From contig NZ_JALHLP010000027.1 in assembly GCF_022844465.1 (NCBI RefSeq), positions 1 to 40,627 of the forward strand: a stretch of DNA of 40,627 bases. The letters run 5' to 3'. Below the pieces are notes generated by a model that saw nothing but the letters and a program-made list of their open reading frames with translations, did not search any database and was not told the origin of the DNA. This document shows, piece by piece, positions 10,572 to 19,098 of this stretch; within the stretch, counting starts at the first letter, position 1, and each line of letters begins with the position of its first letter. The DNA comes from Bradyrhizobium sp. Lineage in GTDB: Bacteria > Pseudomonadota > Alphaproteobacteria > Rhizobiales > Xanthobacteraceae. The position numbers were made by a program, and so were the translations under genes.

Positions 10572-11938
10572 CCGCGAACCTTTTCGCCTTCATTTGCGGC
10601 CCACCATGGGCCCGAATCGATTGGAGTGCCGTCCTTACGGAACTCGACATAGAGCACCGGCTGGCTCGCGGTCGTCGCGAGGATGGATGCCACCTGGGAC
10701 GTCGATCCCATGGTCGCCACCGGCTCCCCGGCGAGTACAAATTGGCCGATGTTTACCGAAATGCGCTCCATCCCGGCGATCAGGACATGATACCCGCCCC
10801 CGGCATTCAGGATCAAGAGTTGTCCATAGCTTCGGAACGGTCCGGCGTAAACAACCCACCCGTCACACGGGGTTGTGACCTGCGCACCTGGCCGGGTTGT
10901 CAAGGAAATGCCTCTTTCCACGCCACCCGCGCCATCAGAACCGCCAAAATCGCGAATCTTGCGGCCATTGACCGGAAAAGCGAACAGCCCCTTGGCGGAG
11001 GCGAACGCGACCGCCGGGCTCAGTCGGGCCGTGTCCTTCAGCGCCCCCAAATTGGGTTTGCCATTGCCGACAGAAGGGGCACCCTGCAGGCTGGCGGTTG
11101 CGGCGGCCTTGGCGGCGCTGTTGAGATCCTGCTCCATCTTCGTAATCAGGCCCTGCAGGCTGTCGACCTGTCTGGACAGGTTGATGGCGCGGGCGTTTTC
11201 GGCCTCCATGTCCTTTTCGAACGCGCTCTGCTTGCGTTGCCGCTCCTCCACCAGCGCGGCCAGCCGGACCTGGTCGTCTTTCAGCTTGTCGCGGTCGCGC
11301 GCCTGCGCGTCGCGCTCGGTGGCGATGGCCTTGCGCAGCGCGACCAATTCGCCGAGATCGGCGGTGAGCCGCTCCGCGCGCCCGCGCAGTTCGGGAACCA
11401 CGGACCCGAGCAGCATTGCGGTGCGCAGCGACTGCAGCGCGTCCTCGGGCCGGACCAGCAGCGCCGGCGGCGTGCGCCGGCCGGCGCGCTGCAATGACGC
11501 CAGCACCTCGGCGATTTCGGAGCGGCGCGAATCGAGCGAAGTTCTCATCTGCTGCTCGCGGCTGTCGAGCGGGCGCAGCCGCGCTTCGGTTTCGCCGATC
11601 CGGGCCTCCACGCCGCGCACCTGGGCGGCGATGTCGATCAGTTGCTGATTGAGCTTGGAGCGATCCTGCCCGATGGCGGCGATATCGGCCTTCAGCTTCT
11701 GCTGCAACTCCGTCGCTTTGCGCTGCTGCTCCCGGGTGGCCTCGAGTTCCTGCTTGATGGCGTCGGGGGAGGCGGCGCTCGCCGGTTGCGCGGGGGCTGC
11801 CGGCTGGGCAACGGCCAGGGTCGGCAAAGCGGCAAGACTTGCGCCGAGCCATGTCAGGCAAAGCAGGACGGCTGCGGTCAGCGGCACGCCGCGCGCGGCG
11901 GTGTCGGGATATGTATGAATGTGCCGCGTTGAATGCAT
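10568..11938 (-). CDS. EnvC-like murein hydrolase activator (degenerate LytM/M23 domain)
   Basis: 456 residues. Signal-peptide-like N-terminus (residues about 18-45), a long coiled coil from about 55 to 270 rich in Glu/Gln/Arg, then an M23 domain from about 325. In the M23 part the zinc ligands of active LytM enzymes are not kept: the HxxxD position reads ERGISLTTRPG and the HxH position reads LYVEFRKDG; only the His in GGYHVLIAGM is obvious. That pattern matches EnvC proteins, which do not cut peptidoglycan but activate septal amidases. It precedes ctpA with an ATGA overlap, a conserved pairing. Envelope division role is inferred from the family. Confidence 0.9.
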   Translation of the reverse strand: MHSTRHIHTYPDTAARGVPLTAAVLLCLTWLGASLAALPTLAVAQPAAPAQPASAASPDAIKQELEATREQQRKATELQQKLKADIAAIGQDRSKLNQQLIDIAAQVRGVEARIGETEARLRPLDSREQQMRTSLDSRRSEIAEVLASLQRAGRRTPPALLVRPEDALQSLRTAMLLGSVVPELRGRAERLTADLGELVALRKAIATERDAQARDRDKLKDDQVRLAALVEERQRKQSAFEKDMEAENARAINLSRQVDSLQGLITKMEQDLNSAAKAAATASLQGAPSVGNGKPNLGALKDTARLSPAVAFASAKGLFAFPVNGRKIRDFGGSDGAGGVERGISLTTRPGAQVTTPCDGWVVYAGPFRSYGQLLILNAGGGYHVLIAGMERISVNIGQFVLAGEPVATMGSTSQVASILATTASQPVLYVEFRKDGTPIDSGPWWAANEGEKVRG

Positions 11939-11968
11939 CCGGTCTATTCAGCGTTGCCGATGGTTGAG

Positions 11969-12460
11969 TTAGCCTGCCTGGGCGCGATGATAGGGGTGGC
12001 CCGCCAAAATGGTCGCGGCCCGGTAGATCTGTTCAAGCAGCATGACGCGAACGATCTGATGCGGCCAGGTCGCCGAGCCGAATGCGATGCGCAACTGAGC
12101 CTTGCGCTGCAAATCGGGCGAAAGTCCGTCCGCGCCGCCGATTGCAAAAATGGCGTTGGCGATCCCGTCATCCCGCCAGCGGCCAAGGTGATTGGCGAAG
12201 CTCGCGCTATCCATGTTGCTGCCGCGCTCGTCGAGCGCCACCAGCGCCGATTTCTCCGTGATCGCCGCGGCCATCGCCCCGGCCTCCTCGGCGATCCGGG
12301 CGGTGGCGTCGCGCGCGCGGCTCTCGGGAATTTCGTGAATCTCAAGGCCGCGAAAGCCCAGCCTGCGGCCGACATCTTCGAAACGCTCGCGATAGCGCTC
12401 TGCCAGTTCCCGCTCCGGGCCCTGTTTCAGCCGACCGATGCAGACCACCACGAGGCGCAT
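11969..12460 (-). CDS. rlmH: 23S rRNA pseudouridine-1915 N3-methyltransferase RlmH
   Basis: 163 residues from the ATG at 12460 (MRLVVVCIGRLK). The frame is open further upstream but that part does not belong to the family, whose members are about 155-160 residues. Conserved blocks: LDERGSNMDSASFA, FAIGGADGLSP, and the C-terminal knotted SPOUT motif TWPHQIVRVMLLEQIYRA with GHPYHRA. It methylates Psi1915 in helix 69 of 23S rRNA on assembled 70S ribosomes using S-adenosylmethionine. Lies between rsfS and envC, the usual alphaproteobacterial order. Confidence 0.97.
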   Translation of the reverse strand: MRLVVVCIGRLKQGPERELAERYRERFEDVGRRLGFRGLEIHEIPESRARDATARIAEEAGAMAAAITEKSALVALDERGSNMDSASFANHLGRWRDDGIANAIFAIGGADGLSPDLQRKAQLRIAFGSATWPHQIVRVMLLEQIYRAATILAGHPYHRAQAG

Positions 12461-12534
12461 GACGGGTTCCCTGCATGCGCGCGTCCACGCATGCAATTGC
12501 AGACGCGCCGACCGATTCGAAATCGGCCGAAAGC

Positions 12535-13110
12535 TCAGATCGCCTTCGCCGCCGCAGGGTTCTGCGTCCACAACCGTTCCAGATTGTAGAACTCGCGCAC
12601 CTCGGGTCTGAAAACATGCACGATCACATCGCCGGAATCGATCAGCACCCAGTCGCAATTGGGCAGGCCCTCGACGTGGATGCTCTTGGCGCCGTTTTCC
12701 TTGAGGGCCTTGGTGACGTTCTCCGCGATCGCGCCGACGTGGCGGTTGGCCCGGCCGGTGGTGACGACCATGTAGTCGGAAAATGCGGATTTGCCGCGAA
12801 GGTCGATGGTGACGGTGGCTTCCGCCTTCATGTCGTCGAGGCGGGAGAGGATCATATCCAGCGTCTTGTTGGCGTCGGGCTGCGTCTTCAAGGCCGCAGC
12901 TGGCGTCGATGTCTTGCGCGCGGTCTTCGCTGGCTTGCCAAGAGCCTTGCCGGAAACAGCCTTGCCGGGAGCAACCTTGCCAAGGGCCTTACCAAGAGCC
13001 TTACCAAGCGAATTGCCAGCGGCGCTGGCAGGAGCCTTGCTCGAGGTTTTTCCAGCAGCCTTGCCGGCTGCCTTGGGTGAAGCAGACTTGGGTGAAGCAG
13101 ACTTGGACAA
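12535..13110 (-). CDS. rsfS: Ribosome silencing factor RsfS with a Lys/Ala-rich N-terminal tail
   Basis: About 191 residues from a TTG at 13110; there is no in-frame ATG. An in-frame CTG at 13125 lies a proper distance after AAGGAA and would give MATSVLSKS, so the start is uncertain. The C-terminal domain (about 80-191) is standard RsfS: LDDMKAEATVTIDLRGKSAF, SDYMVVTTGRANRHVGAIA, HVEGLPNCDWVLIDSGD, VREFYNLERLW. It binds ribosomal protein L14 and blocks subunit joining. Residues 1-75 are a repetitive tail (SASPKSASPK, GKALGKALGKV) absent from most RsfS proteins of about 110-120 residues. The gene has its own promoter-like sequence. Confidence 0.93.
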   Translation of the reverse strand: MSKSASPKSASPKAAGKAAGKTSSKAPASAAGNSLGKALGKALGKVAPGKAVSGKALGKPAKTARKTSTPAAALKTQPDANKTLDMILSRLDDMKAEATVTIDLRGKSAFSDYMVVTTGRANRHVGAIAENVTKALKENGAKSIHVEGLPNCDWVLIDSGDVIVHVFRPEVREFYNLERLWTQNPAAAKAI

Positions 13111-13177
13111 TACAGATGTGGCCAGGGACCATTCCTTTCACTGTATCGCGAACGCCGAATCCCGGCGCTCGCTGACT

Positions 13178-13207
13178 ATACTAGGCATGTGGGGTTAACG
13201 GTTTCAA
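13178..13207 (-). promoter_or_regulatory. Sigma70-type promoter for rsfS-rlmH-envC-ctpA
   Basis: On the minus strand TTGAAA (13207-13202), an 18-nt spacer and TAGTAT (13183-13178). It lies about 50-70 nt upstream of the possible rsfS starts, inside the nadD-rsfS gap. Recognised by consensus only. Confidence 0.5.
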
Positions 13208-13246
13208 TATTCCAGTGAGCCCCGCCTGCCGGTTCGAACCGAAATG

Positions 13247-13876
13247 TCACTTCTTTGCCTTCCAGCTGCCGTCCGGGTTCCGCAGCCCGCTCGATGACAG
13301 GTTCAGTTTCATGCCGGTGAGGAAAACCCACCCAGGGGCCGGCCGATCCGCCAGCCCGGCCGCCTGATTCTCGGGCGCCCGATAGCGGGCCATCGCCTGT
13401 GCAGCGGGCGCGGCCAGCGCCCGGAAACTCTGCGGCGGCCGGTCGACCACGGCGATCGGCACCGCGGAAGCGATGCGCCGCCAGTCCTTCCAGCGATGAA
13501 ACTGCGCGAGGTTGTCGGCGCCCATGATCCAGACGAAGCGCACGCCGGACACGCGGCGGCGCAAATGAATGATCGTATCGACAGTGTAGCGCGTGCCGAT
13601 GACGGCCTCGAGACAGCTGACATCGATGCGCGGATCATCGGCGACTTCGCGCGCGGCGCGCGCGCGCTCGAACATGGTGTTCAGACGGCCGCTATCCTTG
13701 AGCGGATTGCCGGGCGTCAGCAGCCACCAGACGCGGTCGAGCTTCAGCCGCTTGAGGGCAAACAGGCTGATGGCGCGGTGCGCCGCGTGCGGCGGATTGA
13801 ACGAGCCGCCAAGCAGGCCGATACGCATGCCGTTGCTGTGCAGAGGGATGGCTTGCGCGGCTGATAGCGAGGACAT
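13247..13876 (-). CDS. nadD: Nicotinate-nucleotide adenylyltransferase
   Basis: 209 residues from the ATG at 13876 (MSSLSAAQAIPLHSNG), chosen because it begins after the proA stop; an internal ATG at 13828 (MRIGLLGGSF) is the alternative. The nucleotide-binding motif GGSFNPPHAAH appears near residue 24, followed by WWLLTPGNPLKD, FVWIMGADNLAQFHRWKDW and the C-terminal LSSSGLRNPDGSW, the alphaproteobacterial NadD pattern. It forms deamido-NAD from nicotinate mononucleotide and ATP. The HxGH motif reads HAAH, a mild variant. It is 31 nt downstream of proA. Confidence 0.94.
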   Translation of the reverse strand: MSSLSAAQAIPLHSNGMRIGLLGGSFNPPHAAHRAISLFALKRLKLDRVWWLLTPGNPLKDSGRLNTMFERARAAREVADDPRIDVSCLEAVIGTRYTVDTIIHLRRRVSGVRFVWIMGADNLAQFHRWKDWRRIASAVPIAVVDRPPQSFRALAAPAAQAMARYRAPENQAAGLADRPAPGWVFLTGMKLNLSSSGLRNPDGSWKAKK

Positions 13877-13907
13877 CGGCCGGGTCACCGCGCGCGCGGG
13901 GTTGCGG

Positions 13908-15200
13908 TCACGGCCGGGTCTGCCCTGTTCCATGAACGCGGTATTTGAAGGTGGTCAGCTGTTCGGCGCCGACCGGGCCGCGGGCGTGGAATTTGCCGGT
14001 GGCGATCCCGATCTCGGCGCCGAAGCCGAATTCGCCGCCATCGGCGAACTGCGTCGAGGCGTTGTGCAGCACGATCGCGGAATCCACTTCGTTGAGGAAC
14101 TTTCGCGCCGCGTCGGCATCATCCGTCACGATCGCGTCGGTGTGGCGCGAGCCGTGATCGCCGATATGCGCGATCGCCGCGTCGACGCCATCGACCACGC
14201 GCGCGGCGATGATAGCGTCGAGATATTCGGTGTCCCAGTCCTCGTCGGATGCGGGCTTCACCCGCGCATCGACCTTCTGCACGGCAGCGTCGCCGCGCAC
14301 CTCGCAGCCGGCGTCGATCAGCATCGTCACCAGCGGCTTCAGCGCGGTCGCCGCCGCGGCGCGATCGACCAAAAGGGTTTCGGCCGCGCCGCAGACGCCG
14401 GTCCGGCGCATCTTGGCGTTCAGTACGATCGATTTCGCCATCTCCAGATCGGCGGATCGATCGACATAGATGTGGTTGACGCCCTCCAGATGCGCGAATA
14501 CGGGCACCCGCGCCTCCGCCTCGACGCGGGCGACCAGGCTCTTTCCGCCGCGCGGCACGATCACGTCGATGCCGCCGTCCAGCCCGCCGAGCAGCAGGCC
14601 GACCGCGGCGCGGTCGCGCGTCGGCACCAGCGTGATGGCGGCCTCGGGAAGACCCGCCTTGCGAAGCCCCTGCACCAGGCAGTCGTGGATCGCGCGGCAG
14701 GAGCGATAGCTGTCGGAGCCGCCGCGCAGGATCACCGCATTGCCGGATTTCAGGCACAGCACCCCGGCGTCGGCGGCGACATTGGGGCGGCTCTCGAAGA
14801 TCACGGCGATCACGCCGAGCGGCACCCGCACCCGCTCGATGGTCATGCCGTTCGGGCGCTGCCAGCTTTCGGTGACCGCGCCGACCGGGTCGGCGATCTC
14901 CCGCACGGTGGCGACGCCCTCGGCCATCGCCTCGATACGCGCCGGCGTCAGGGTCAGGCGGTCGATGAAGGCCGCCGTCGCGCCGCCGGCGCTGATTTCC
15001 GCGACATCCTCGGCATTGGCGGCGAGAATCGTCGGCGCCTGATCGCGGATCGCGCGCGCGATGGCGTCAAGCGCCCGGTTCTTCTGTTCCGGCGAGGCGA
15101 GCGCCAGCACCCGGGCCGCGGCGCGCGCCCGGACAGCAAGATCGTTCATCAGGGCGGGCAGATCGGCGTTGCCGTCGATTGCCTTCAGCGGCGCGGTCAT
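13908..15200 (-). CDS. proA: Gamma-glutamyl phosphate reductase
   Basis: 430 residues from the ATG at 15200 (MTAPLKAIDG), the normal length. The open frame continues 55 codons upstream but without family similarity. Aldehyde dehydrogenase fold; GVIAVIFESRPNVAADA, GNAVILRGGSDSY and the catalytic Cys270 in KMRRTGVCGAAETLL are visible. It reduces glutamyl-5-phosphate to the semialdehyde with NADPH, the second step of proline synthesis. ProB, the first enzyme, lies upstream on the same strand but is separated from proA by a parDE pair on the opposite strand. Confidence 0.98.
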   Translation of the reverse strand: MTAPLKAIDGNADLPALMNDLAVRARAAARVLALASPEQKNRALDAIARAIRDQAPTILAANAEDVAEISAGGATAAFIDRLTLTPARIEAMAEGVATVREIADPVGAVTESWQRPNGMTIERVRVPLGVIAVIFESRPNVAADAGVLCLKSGNAVILRGGSDSYRSCRAIHDCLVQGLRKAGLPEAAITLVPTRDRAAVGLLLGGLDGGIDVIVPRGGKSLVARVEAEARVPVFAHLEGVNHIYVDRSADLEMAKSIVLNAKMRRTGVCGAAETLLVDRAAAATALKPLVTMLIDAGCEVRGDAAVQKVDARVKPASDEDWDTEYLDAIIAARVVDGVDAAIAHIGDHGSRHTDAIVTDDADAARKFLNEVDSAIVLHNASTQFADGGEFGFGAEIGIATGKFHARGPVGAEQLTTFKYRVHGTGQTRP

Positions 15201-15358
15201 CTCTGGGGTCTCGGGTCGTGAGTTAAGGCCATGTGCTAGCATGGAAATCCCGATCTTGCGAGGTCCCGGAACCGGGATAGCTGCCGAGGGTTCGAACTCG
15301 GCCAATGACCGAATCGGCGACGAGTCCGGCAAATCGGATCGGCTTGCACCGGAGAAGA

Positions 15359-15385
15359 ATATCATTAAGTATCATTTTATGATAT
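15359..15385. promoter_or_regulatory. Inverted-repeat operator-like site upstream of parD
   Basis: ATATCAT at 15359-15365 is mirrored by ATGATAT at 15379-15385, and an extra direct copy TATCAT lies between them. The site is AT-rich against a GC-rich background, ends 13 nt before the parD ATG and just before the Shine-Dalgarno GGGGAG. Ribbon-helix-helix antitoxins typically bind such repeats to autoregulate their operon; binding here is inferred. Confidence 0.55.
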
Positions 15386-15398
15386 CGGGGAGCAGGTC

Positions 15399-15677
15399 AT
15401 GGCGACGAGCTACAGCATCGGCAAACATTTTGAGGGGATGATCAAGACGCTGGTCGAAAGCGGTCGCTATTCTACGGCCAGCGAGGTCATGCGCGAAGGC
15501 TTAAGGCTGGTCGAAGAGCGTGAGGATCGACGCAAGGTGAAGCTTGAGGCGTTGCGCGCCGAGATCCAAAAGGGCTTCGACAGCGGTCCGGCCGAAGAGG
15601 TTGATATCTCCGAGTGGATGGAGAACATAAAGGTGCAAGGACGGCAAAGACTGGCAGCGCGAAAACGTGCCGAATAA
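15399..15677 (+). CDS. parD: ParD-type ribbon-helix-helix antitoxin
   Basis: 92 residues from the ATG at 15399 with Shine-Dalgarno GGGGAG. The N-terminal ribbon and helices read TSYSIGKHFEGMIKTLVESG then RYSTASEVMREGLRLVEERE, the ParD/RHH_CopG signature. The C-terminal half (DSGPAEEVDISEWMENIK) is the acidic, flexible toxin-binding region. It overlaps parE by 11 nt. It should neutralise ParE and repress the operon through the upstream inverted repeat. Located on the strand opposite to the interrupted proBA pair. Confidence 0.93.
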   Translation: MATSYSIGKHFEGMIKTLVESGRYSTASEVMREGLRLVEEREDRRKVKLEALRAEIQKGFDSGPAEEVDISEWMENIKVQGRQRLAARKRAE

Positions 15678-15963
15678 ATTTCGCAAGCTTCCGCAGGCCG
15701 ACCTCGATCTCGATTCAATCTGGAATTTTATCGCGGCCGACGACAGCCGAGCCGCGGACCGGCTGATCGATCGCATTGGCAAAGTATTCCAGATGCTGGT
15801 TGAAAGTCCGTTGGCCGGACGCGAGCGCTCTGAACTAGGAAGAGACCTACGCAGCTTCCCGATTGGGAACTATGTTGTCTTCTACGTGCCGACATCCGAC
15901 GGCATCGAAGTCATCCGGGTAATGAACGGCCGTCAGGACATCAGCGCGGACGATCTGGCGTAG
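15667..15963 (+). CDS. parE: ParE-type RelE/ParE superfamily toxin
   Basis: 98 residues from a GTG at 15667 that lies inside the end of parD, so translation is coupled. Family blocks: PQADLDLDSIWNFIAADDSRAADRLI and GRERSELGRDLRSFPIGNY followed by VVFYVPTSDGIEVIRVMNGRQD. ParE toxins poison DNA gyrase, but the fold is shared with RelE ribonucleases; the pairing with a ParD antitoxin supports the ParE reading. Appears intact. Its stop is only 5 nt from the proB stop (convergent). Confidence 0.92.
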   Translation: MPNKFRKLPQADLDLDSIWNFIAADDSRAADRLIDRIGKVFQMLVESPLAGRERSELGRDLRSFPIGNYVVFYVPTSDGIEVIRVMNGRQDISADDLA

Positions 15964-15968
15964 CGCCC

Positions 15969-17111
15969 TCAAGCCGGATCGCTCTGCCGCGCCCCGCCCA
16001 CCACCAGATCGTCGCGGTGGATCATTTCCGCCCGCCCGGAGATGCCGAGGATGACCATCACGTCAGGCGAGGAGCGGCCCTTGATCTTGTCGGCCTCCTC
16101 GGCGTCGTAGGCGACGAGGCCGCGGCCGATCTCCTGGGTATCGGGGCCGCGCACCACCACGGCGTCGCCGCGGGCGAACTGGCCGTCGATCCGGATCACG
16201 CCGGCCGGCAGCAGGCTCTTTCCGGCCCGCAACGCGGCGACCGCGCCGGCGTCGATGGTCAGCGTGCCCTTGGGCTCCAGCGAGCCCGCGATCCAGCGCT
16301 TTCGCGCGGTGATCGGGTTGGCCGGCGTCAGGAACCAGGTGCAGCGGCCGCCGTCGGCGATCGCCTGCAGCGGATGCGCGATCTTTCCGGAGGCGATCAG
16401 CATGTGCGTGCCCGAGGTGGTCGCGATCTTCGCCGCCTCGATCTTGGTGGTCATGCCGCCGCGCGACAGTTCGGATTCGGCTGCGCCCGCCATCGCCTCG
16501 ATTTCCGAGGTCACGGTTTCCACGATCGGGATCAGCTTCGCGTCAGGGTTGGCGCCGGGCGGCGCGTCATAGAGGCCGTCGATGTCGGACAGCAGGATCA
16601 GGAGATCGGCGCTCGCCATGGTGGCGACGCGGGCGGCAAGGCGGTCATTGTCGCCATAGCGGATTTCGTTGGTCGCCACCGTGTCGTTCTCGTTGATGAC
16701 GGGCACCGCCCGCCACTCCAGCAGCCTGGCGATGGTCGAGCGTGCGTTGAGATAGCGGCGGCGTTCCTCGGTGTCCTGCAGCGTCACCAGGATCTGGCCG
16801 GCGCCGATGCCGTGCTGGCCAAGCACTTCCGACCAGATCCGCGCCAGCGCGATCTGTCCCACCGCTGCGGCGCCCTGGCTCTCCTCGAGCTTGAGCGGCC
16901 CGCGCGGCAGTTTCAGCCGGCTGCGGCCGAGCGCGATCGCGCCTGACGAGACCACCAGGACGTCGCGGCCCTCGCCGTGCAGTCGGGCGATATCGGCCGC
17001 CAGCGCCGCCAGCCAGGCCGCGCGGACTTCGCCCGCGTCGGAATCGACCAGCAGCGAGGAGCCGACCTTGACGACGATGCGGCGGAAATCTGTGAGCGCG
17101 GGGCGTTTCAT
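15969..17111 (-). CDS. proB: Glutamate 5-kinase
   Basis: 380 residues, normal for the two-domain form. The amino-acid-kinase domain begins RRIVVKVGSSLLVD, then VLVVSSGAIALGRSRL, ESQGAAAVGQIALARI, PVINENDTVATNEIRYGDND and LLILLSDIDGLYDA. The C-terminal PUA domain is at about 285-375 (GALRAGKSLLPAGVIRIDG region). It phosphorylates glutamate in proline synthesis and is normally feedback-inhibited by proline. It lies about 100 nt downstream of obgE; proA follows only after the parDE insertion. Confidence 0.98.
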   Translation of the reverse strand: MKRPALTDFRRIVVKVGSSLLVDSDAGEVRAAWLAALAADIARLHGEGRDVLVVSSGAIALGRSRLKLPRGPLKLEESQGAAAVGQIALARIWSEVLGQHGIGAGQILVTLQDTEERRRYLNARSTIARLLEWRAVPVINENDTVATNEIRYGDNDRLAARVATMASADLLILLSDIDGLYDAPPGANPDAKLIPIVETVTSEIEAMAGAAESELSRGGMTTKIEAAKIATTSGTHMLIASGKIAHPLQAIADGGRCTWFLTPANPITARKRWIAGSLEPKGTLTIDAGAVAALRAGKSLLPAGVIRIDGQFARGDAVVVRGPDTQEIGRGLVAYDAEEADKIKGRSSPDVMVILGISGRAEMIHRDDLVVGGARQSDPA

Positions 17112-17210
17112 GGCGGCGGTCGATTGATGAGGATGATCGGAAGCAATACGCGCCGGTGGCCCGATTTGGAAGTGGCGCGGGCGCGCTTCGCGCGGGATCG
17201 GGCGTTATCG

Positions 17211-18257
17211 TTACGGCGTCGCCGGCGCCCACGGCTCGGCCTGGCCGCCTTTGGCCTTCAGCGACACCGGCGCTTCGCCGATCACCTCGACCAGCGCCCG
17301 CAACGCCTCGGGCATGCCTTCGCCGGTCACCGCCGAGATCAGCAGCGGCGTCTTGCCGGCGGCCCGCTTCAGGCGGTCCTTCTGCTTTTTCAACTCATCC
17401 GGCGTGACCGCGTCGATCTTGTTCAGCGCGACGATCTCGATCTTGTCGGCGAGCTGGCCGTCATAGGCTTCGAGCTCGGTCCGAACTGTCTTGTAGGCCT
17501 TGCCGGCGTGCTCGCAGGTGACGTCAATCAGGTGCAGCAGCACCCGGCAGCGCTCGACATGGCCGAGAAACCGGTCGCCGAGGCCGGCGCCTTCATGCGC
17601 GCCCTCGATCAGGCCGGGAATATCGGCAAGCACGAACTCTCGGCCCTGGGCGCTGACGACGCCGAGCTGCGGATGCAGCGTGGTGAACGGATAGTCCGCG
17701 ATCTTCGGCTTGGCCGCGCTGACGACTGAGAGGAAGGTGGACTTGCCGGCATTGGGCAGGCCGACCAGGCCGGCGTCGGCGATCAGTTTCAGCCGCAGCC
17801 AGATCCAGCGCTCCTCGCCTTCCTTGCCGGGATTGGCGTTGCGCGGCGCGCGGTTGGTGGACGATTTGAAATGCGCGTTGCCGAAGCCGCCATTGCCGCC
17901 TTCGGCGAGCACGAATTTTTCGCCGAGCGTGGTGAAATCGTGGATCAGCGTTTCGCGATCCTCGTCGAAGATCTGGGTGCCGACCGGCACTTTCAGCACG
18001 ATCGATTTGCCGTTGGCGCCATGGCGGTCCTTGCCCATGCCATTGGTGCCCTTCTGCGCCTTGAAGTGCTGCTGGAAGCGATAGTCGATCAGCGTGTTGA
18101 GCCCGTCGACCACCTCGATGATGACGTCGCCGCCGCGGCCGCCATTGCCGCCGGAGGGCCCGCCGAACTCGATGAACTTCTCGCGGCGGAACGCCACGCA
18201 GCCATTGCCGCCGTCGCCGGAGCGGATATAGACCTTTGCCTCGTCAAGGAATTTCAT
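17211..18257 (-). CDS. obgE: Obg family GTPase
   Basis: 348 residues. The glycine-rich Obg fold spans residues 1-158 (IRSGDGGNGCVAFRREKF, GGNGGRGGDV, GGNGGFGNAHFKSSTNRAP). The G domain has G1 GLPNAGKST (166-174), the switch region DYPFTTLHPQLG, G3 DIPGLIEGAHEGAGLG (from 212), and G4 LNKID. It binds the 50S subunit and links ribosome assembly to the stringent response. The short C-terminal tail suits an alphaproteobacterial Obg (CgtA). Conserved position between rpmA and proB, though here with MaoC, transporter and acetyltransferase genes between. Confidence 0.98.
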   Translation of the reverse strand: MKFLDEAKVYIRSGDGGNGCVAFRREKFIEFGGPSGGNGGRGGDVIIEVVDGLNTLIDYRFQQHFKAQKGTNGMGKDRHGANGKSIVLKVPVGTQIFDEDRETLIHDFTTLGEKFVLAEGGNGGFGNAHFKSSTNRAPRNANPGKEGEERWIWLRLKLIADAGLVGLPNAGKSTFLSVVSAAKPKIADYPFTTLHPQLGVVSAQGREFVLADIPGLIEGAHEGAGLGDRFLGHVERCRVLLHLIDVTCEHAGKAYKTVRTELEAYDGQLADKIEIVALNKIDAVTPDELKKQKDRLKRAAGKTPLLISAVTGEGMPEALRALVEVIGEAPVSLKAKGGQAEPWAPATP

Positions 18258-18347
18258 CGGCTACAGGTAGGGCAGGGGGACCCGTGCGGCAACCCTCAAG
18301 GCCCGTAAACATTGGCGAAAAGGCTTAATTTCCGGGTCTTCTTGCGG

Positions 18348-18827
18348 TTAGGTCGGCCGTCTTCGAACCAGGAACTTCTGCATCCCTTCCAGCACCAGCT
18401 CCCTGCGCTGGTTGAACACGGTCGAGCGCAGCGTGACCACGCCGGTGCTGCGGCCCGGGGTCAGCTCGGTCACCTCCAGCGCGGGATAGAGCGTGTCGCC
18501 GGCATAGACCGGCTTTAGGAACCGGCTCGATTGCTCGAGGAAGCCGACCAGCGATTCCTCGACCAGGTAAGGGAACAGCCCGGCGCCCGGCGCGGTATGG
18601 ACCAGGGTCTGGAAGCCGTGCGCAAGCAAATCCGGCATGCCGCGGGCGCGGCAATATTCGACGTCGTAATGGATCGGATGGGTGTCGCCGCTCGCGGTCT
18701 GGAACGCGGCGAATACGGCCGAGGTCTGGGTCCGGCTCGGGATCACGAAGCGCTCGCCGAGCGTGAAGTCCTCGAACCAGCGCTGTTCGCTGACCATGCG
18801 GTGCCGGGCGGGGTCGAAATCGGTCAT
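18348..18827 (-). CDS. MaoC-type hot-dog dehydratase/thioesterase
   Basis: 159 residues from the ATG at 18827, which follows AGGAAGC; an upstream extension of the frame lacks similarity and a Shine-Dalgarno. The MaoC motif is ASGDTHPIHYDVEYCRARG with the later LLAHGFQTLVH. These hold the Asp/His pair that hydrates enoyl-CoA in R-specific hydratases. The C-terminal block VFNQRRELVLEGMQKFLV is typical of MaoC family members. It may act on fatty acyl-CoA or a branched acid; the substrate cannot be read from sequence. Confidence 0.85.
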   Translation of the reverse strand: MTDFDPARHRMVSEQRWFEDFTLGERFVIPSRTQTSAVFAAFQTASGDTHPIHYDVEYCRARGMPDLLAHGFQTLVHTAPGAGLFPYLVEESLVGFLEQSSRFLKPVYAGDTLYPALEVTELTPGRSTGVVTLRSTVFNQRRELVLEGMQKFLVRRRPT

Positions 18828-19098
18828 GATGCTTCCTGCGGTGGCGGATAGCGTTAGCGCAGCGATCGGGCTGCGACAATTGCTTCGCGGGGGTGCCAAT
18901 CCCGGCCTTGTTCTCCTTTGCATGGGGTTGTTTTCGATATTTTATGCCCAGGCCCCTTGATGGACCGCTATGGACATCCCCGGCGTCTGCGTCTTTAAAC
19001 CTCGCAGCAACAAGGAAGACGGAATTGGGACGGCGCGCGGGAGCGACGCCGCCCTTGTGACGGCCGCGTCCGGCCATGACGGGACATGTCTGGGATCG

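Noticed and set aside
15268..15295. GGAAC-N16-GGTT upstream of parD
   Set aside because: Mismatch at the -10 core and a distance of about 100 nt; random matches of this quality are expected in GC-rich DNA.
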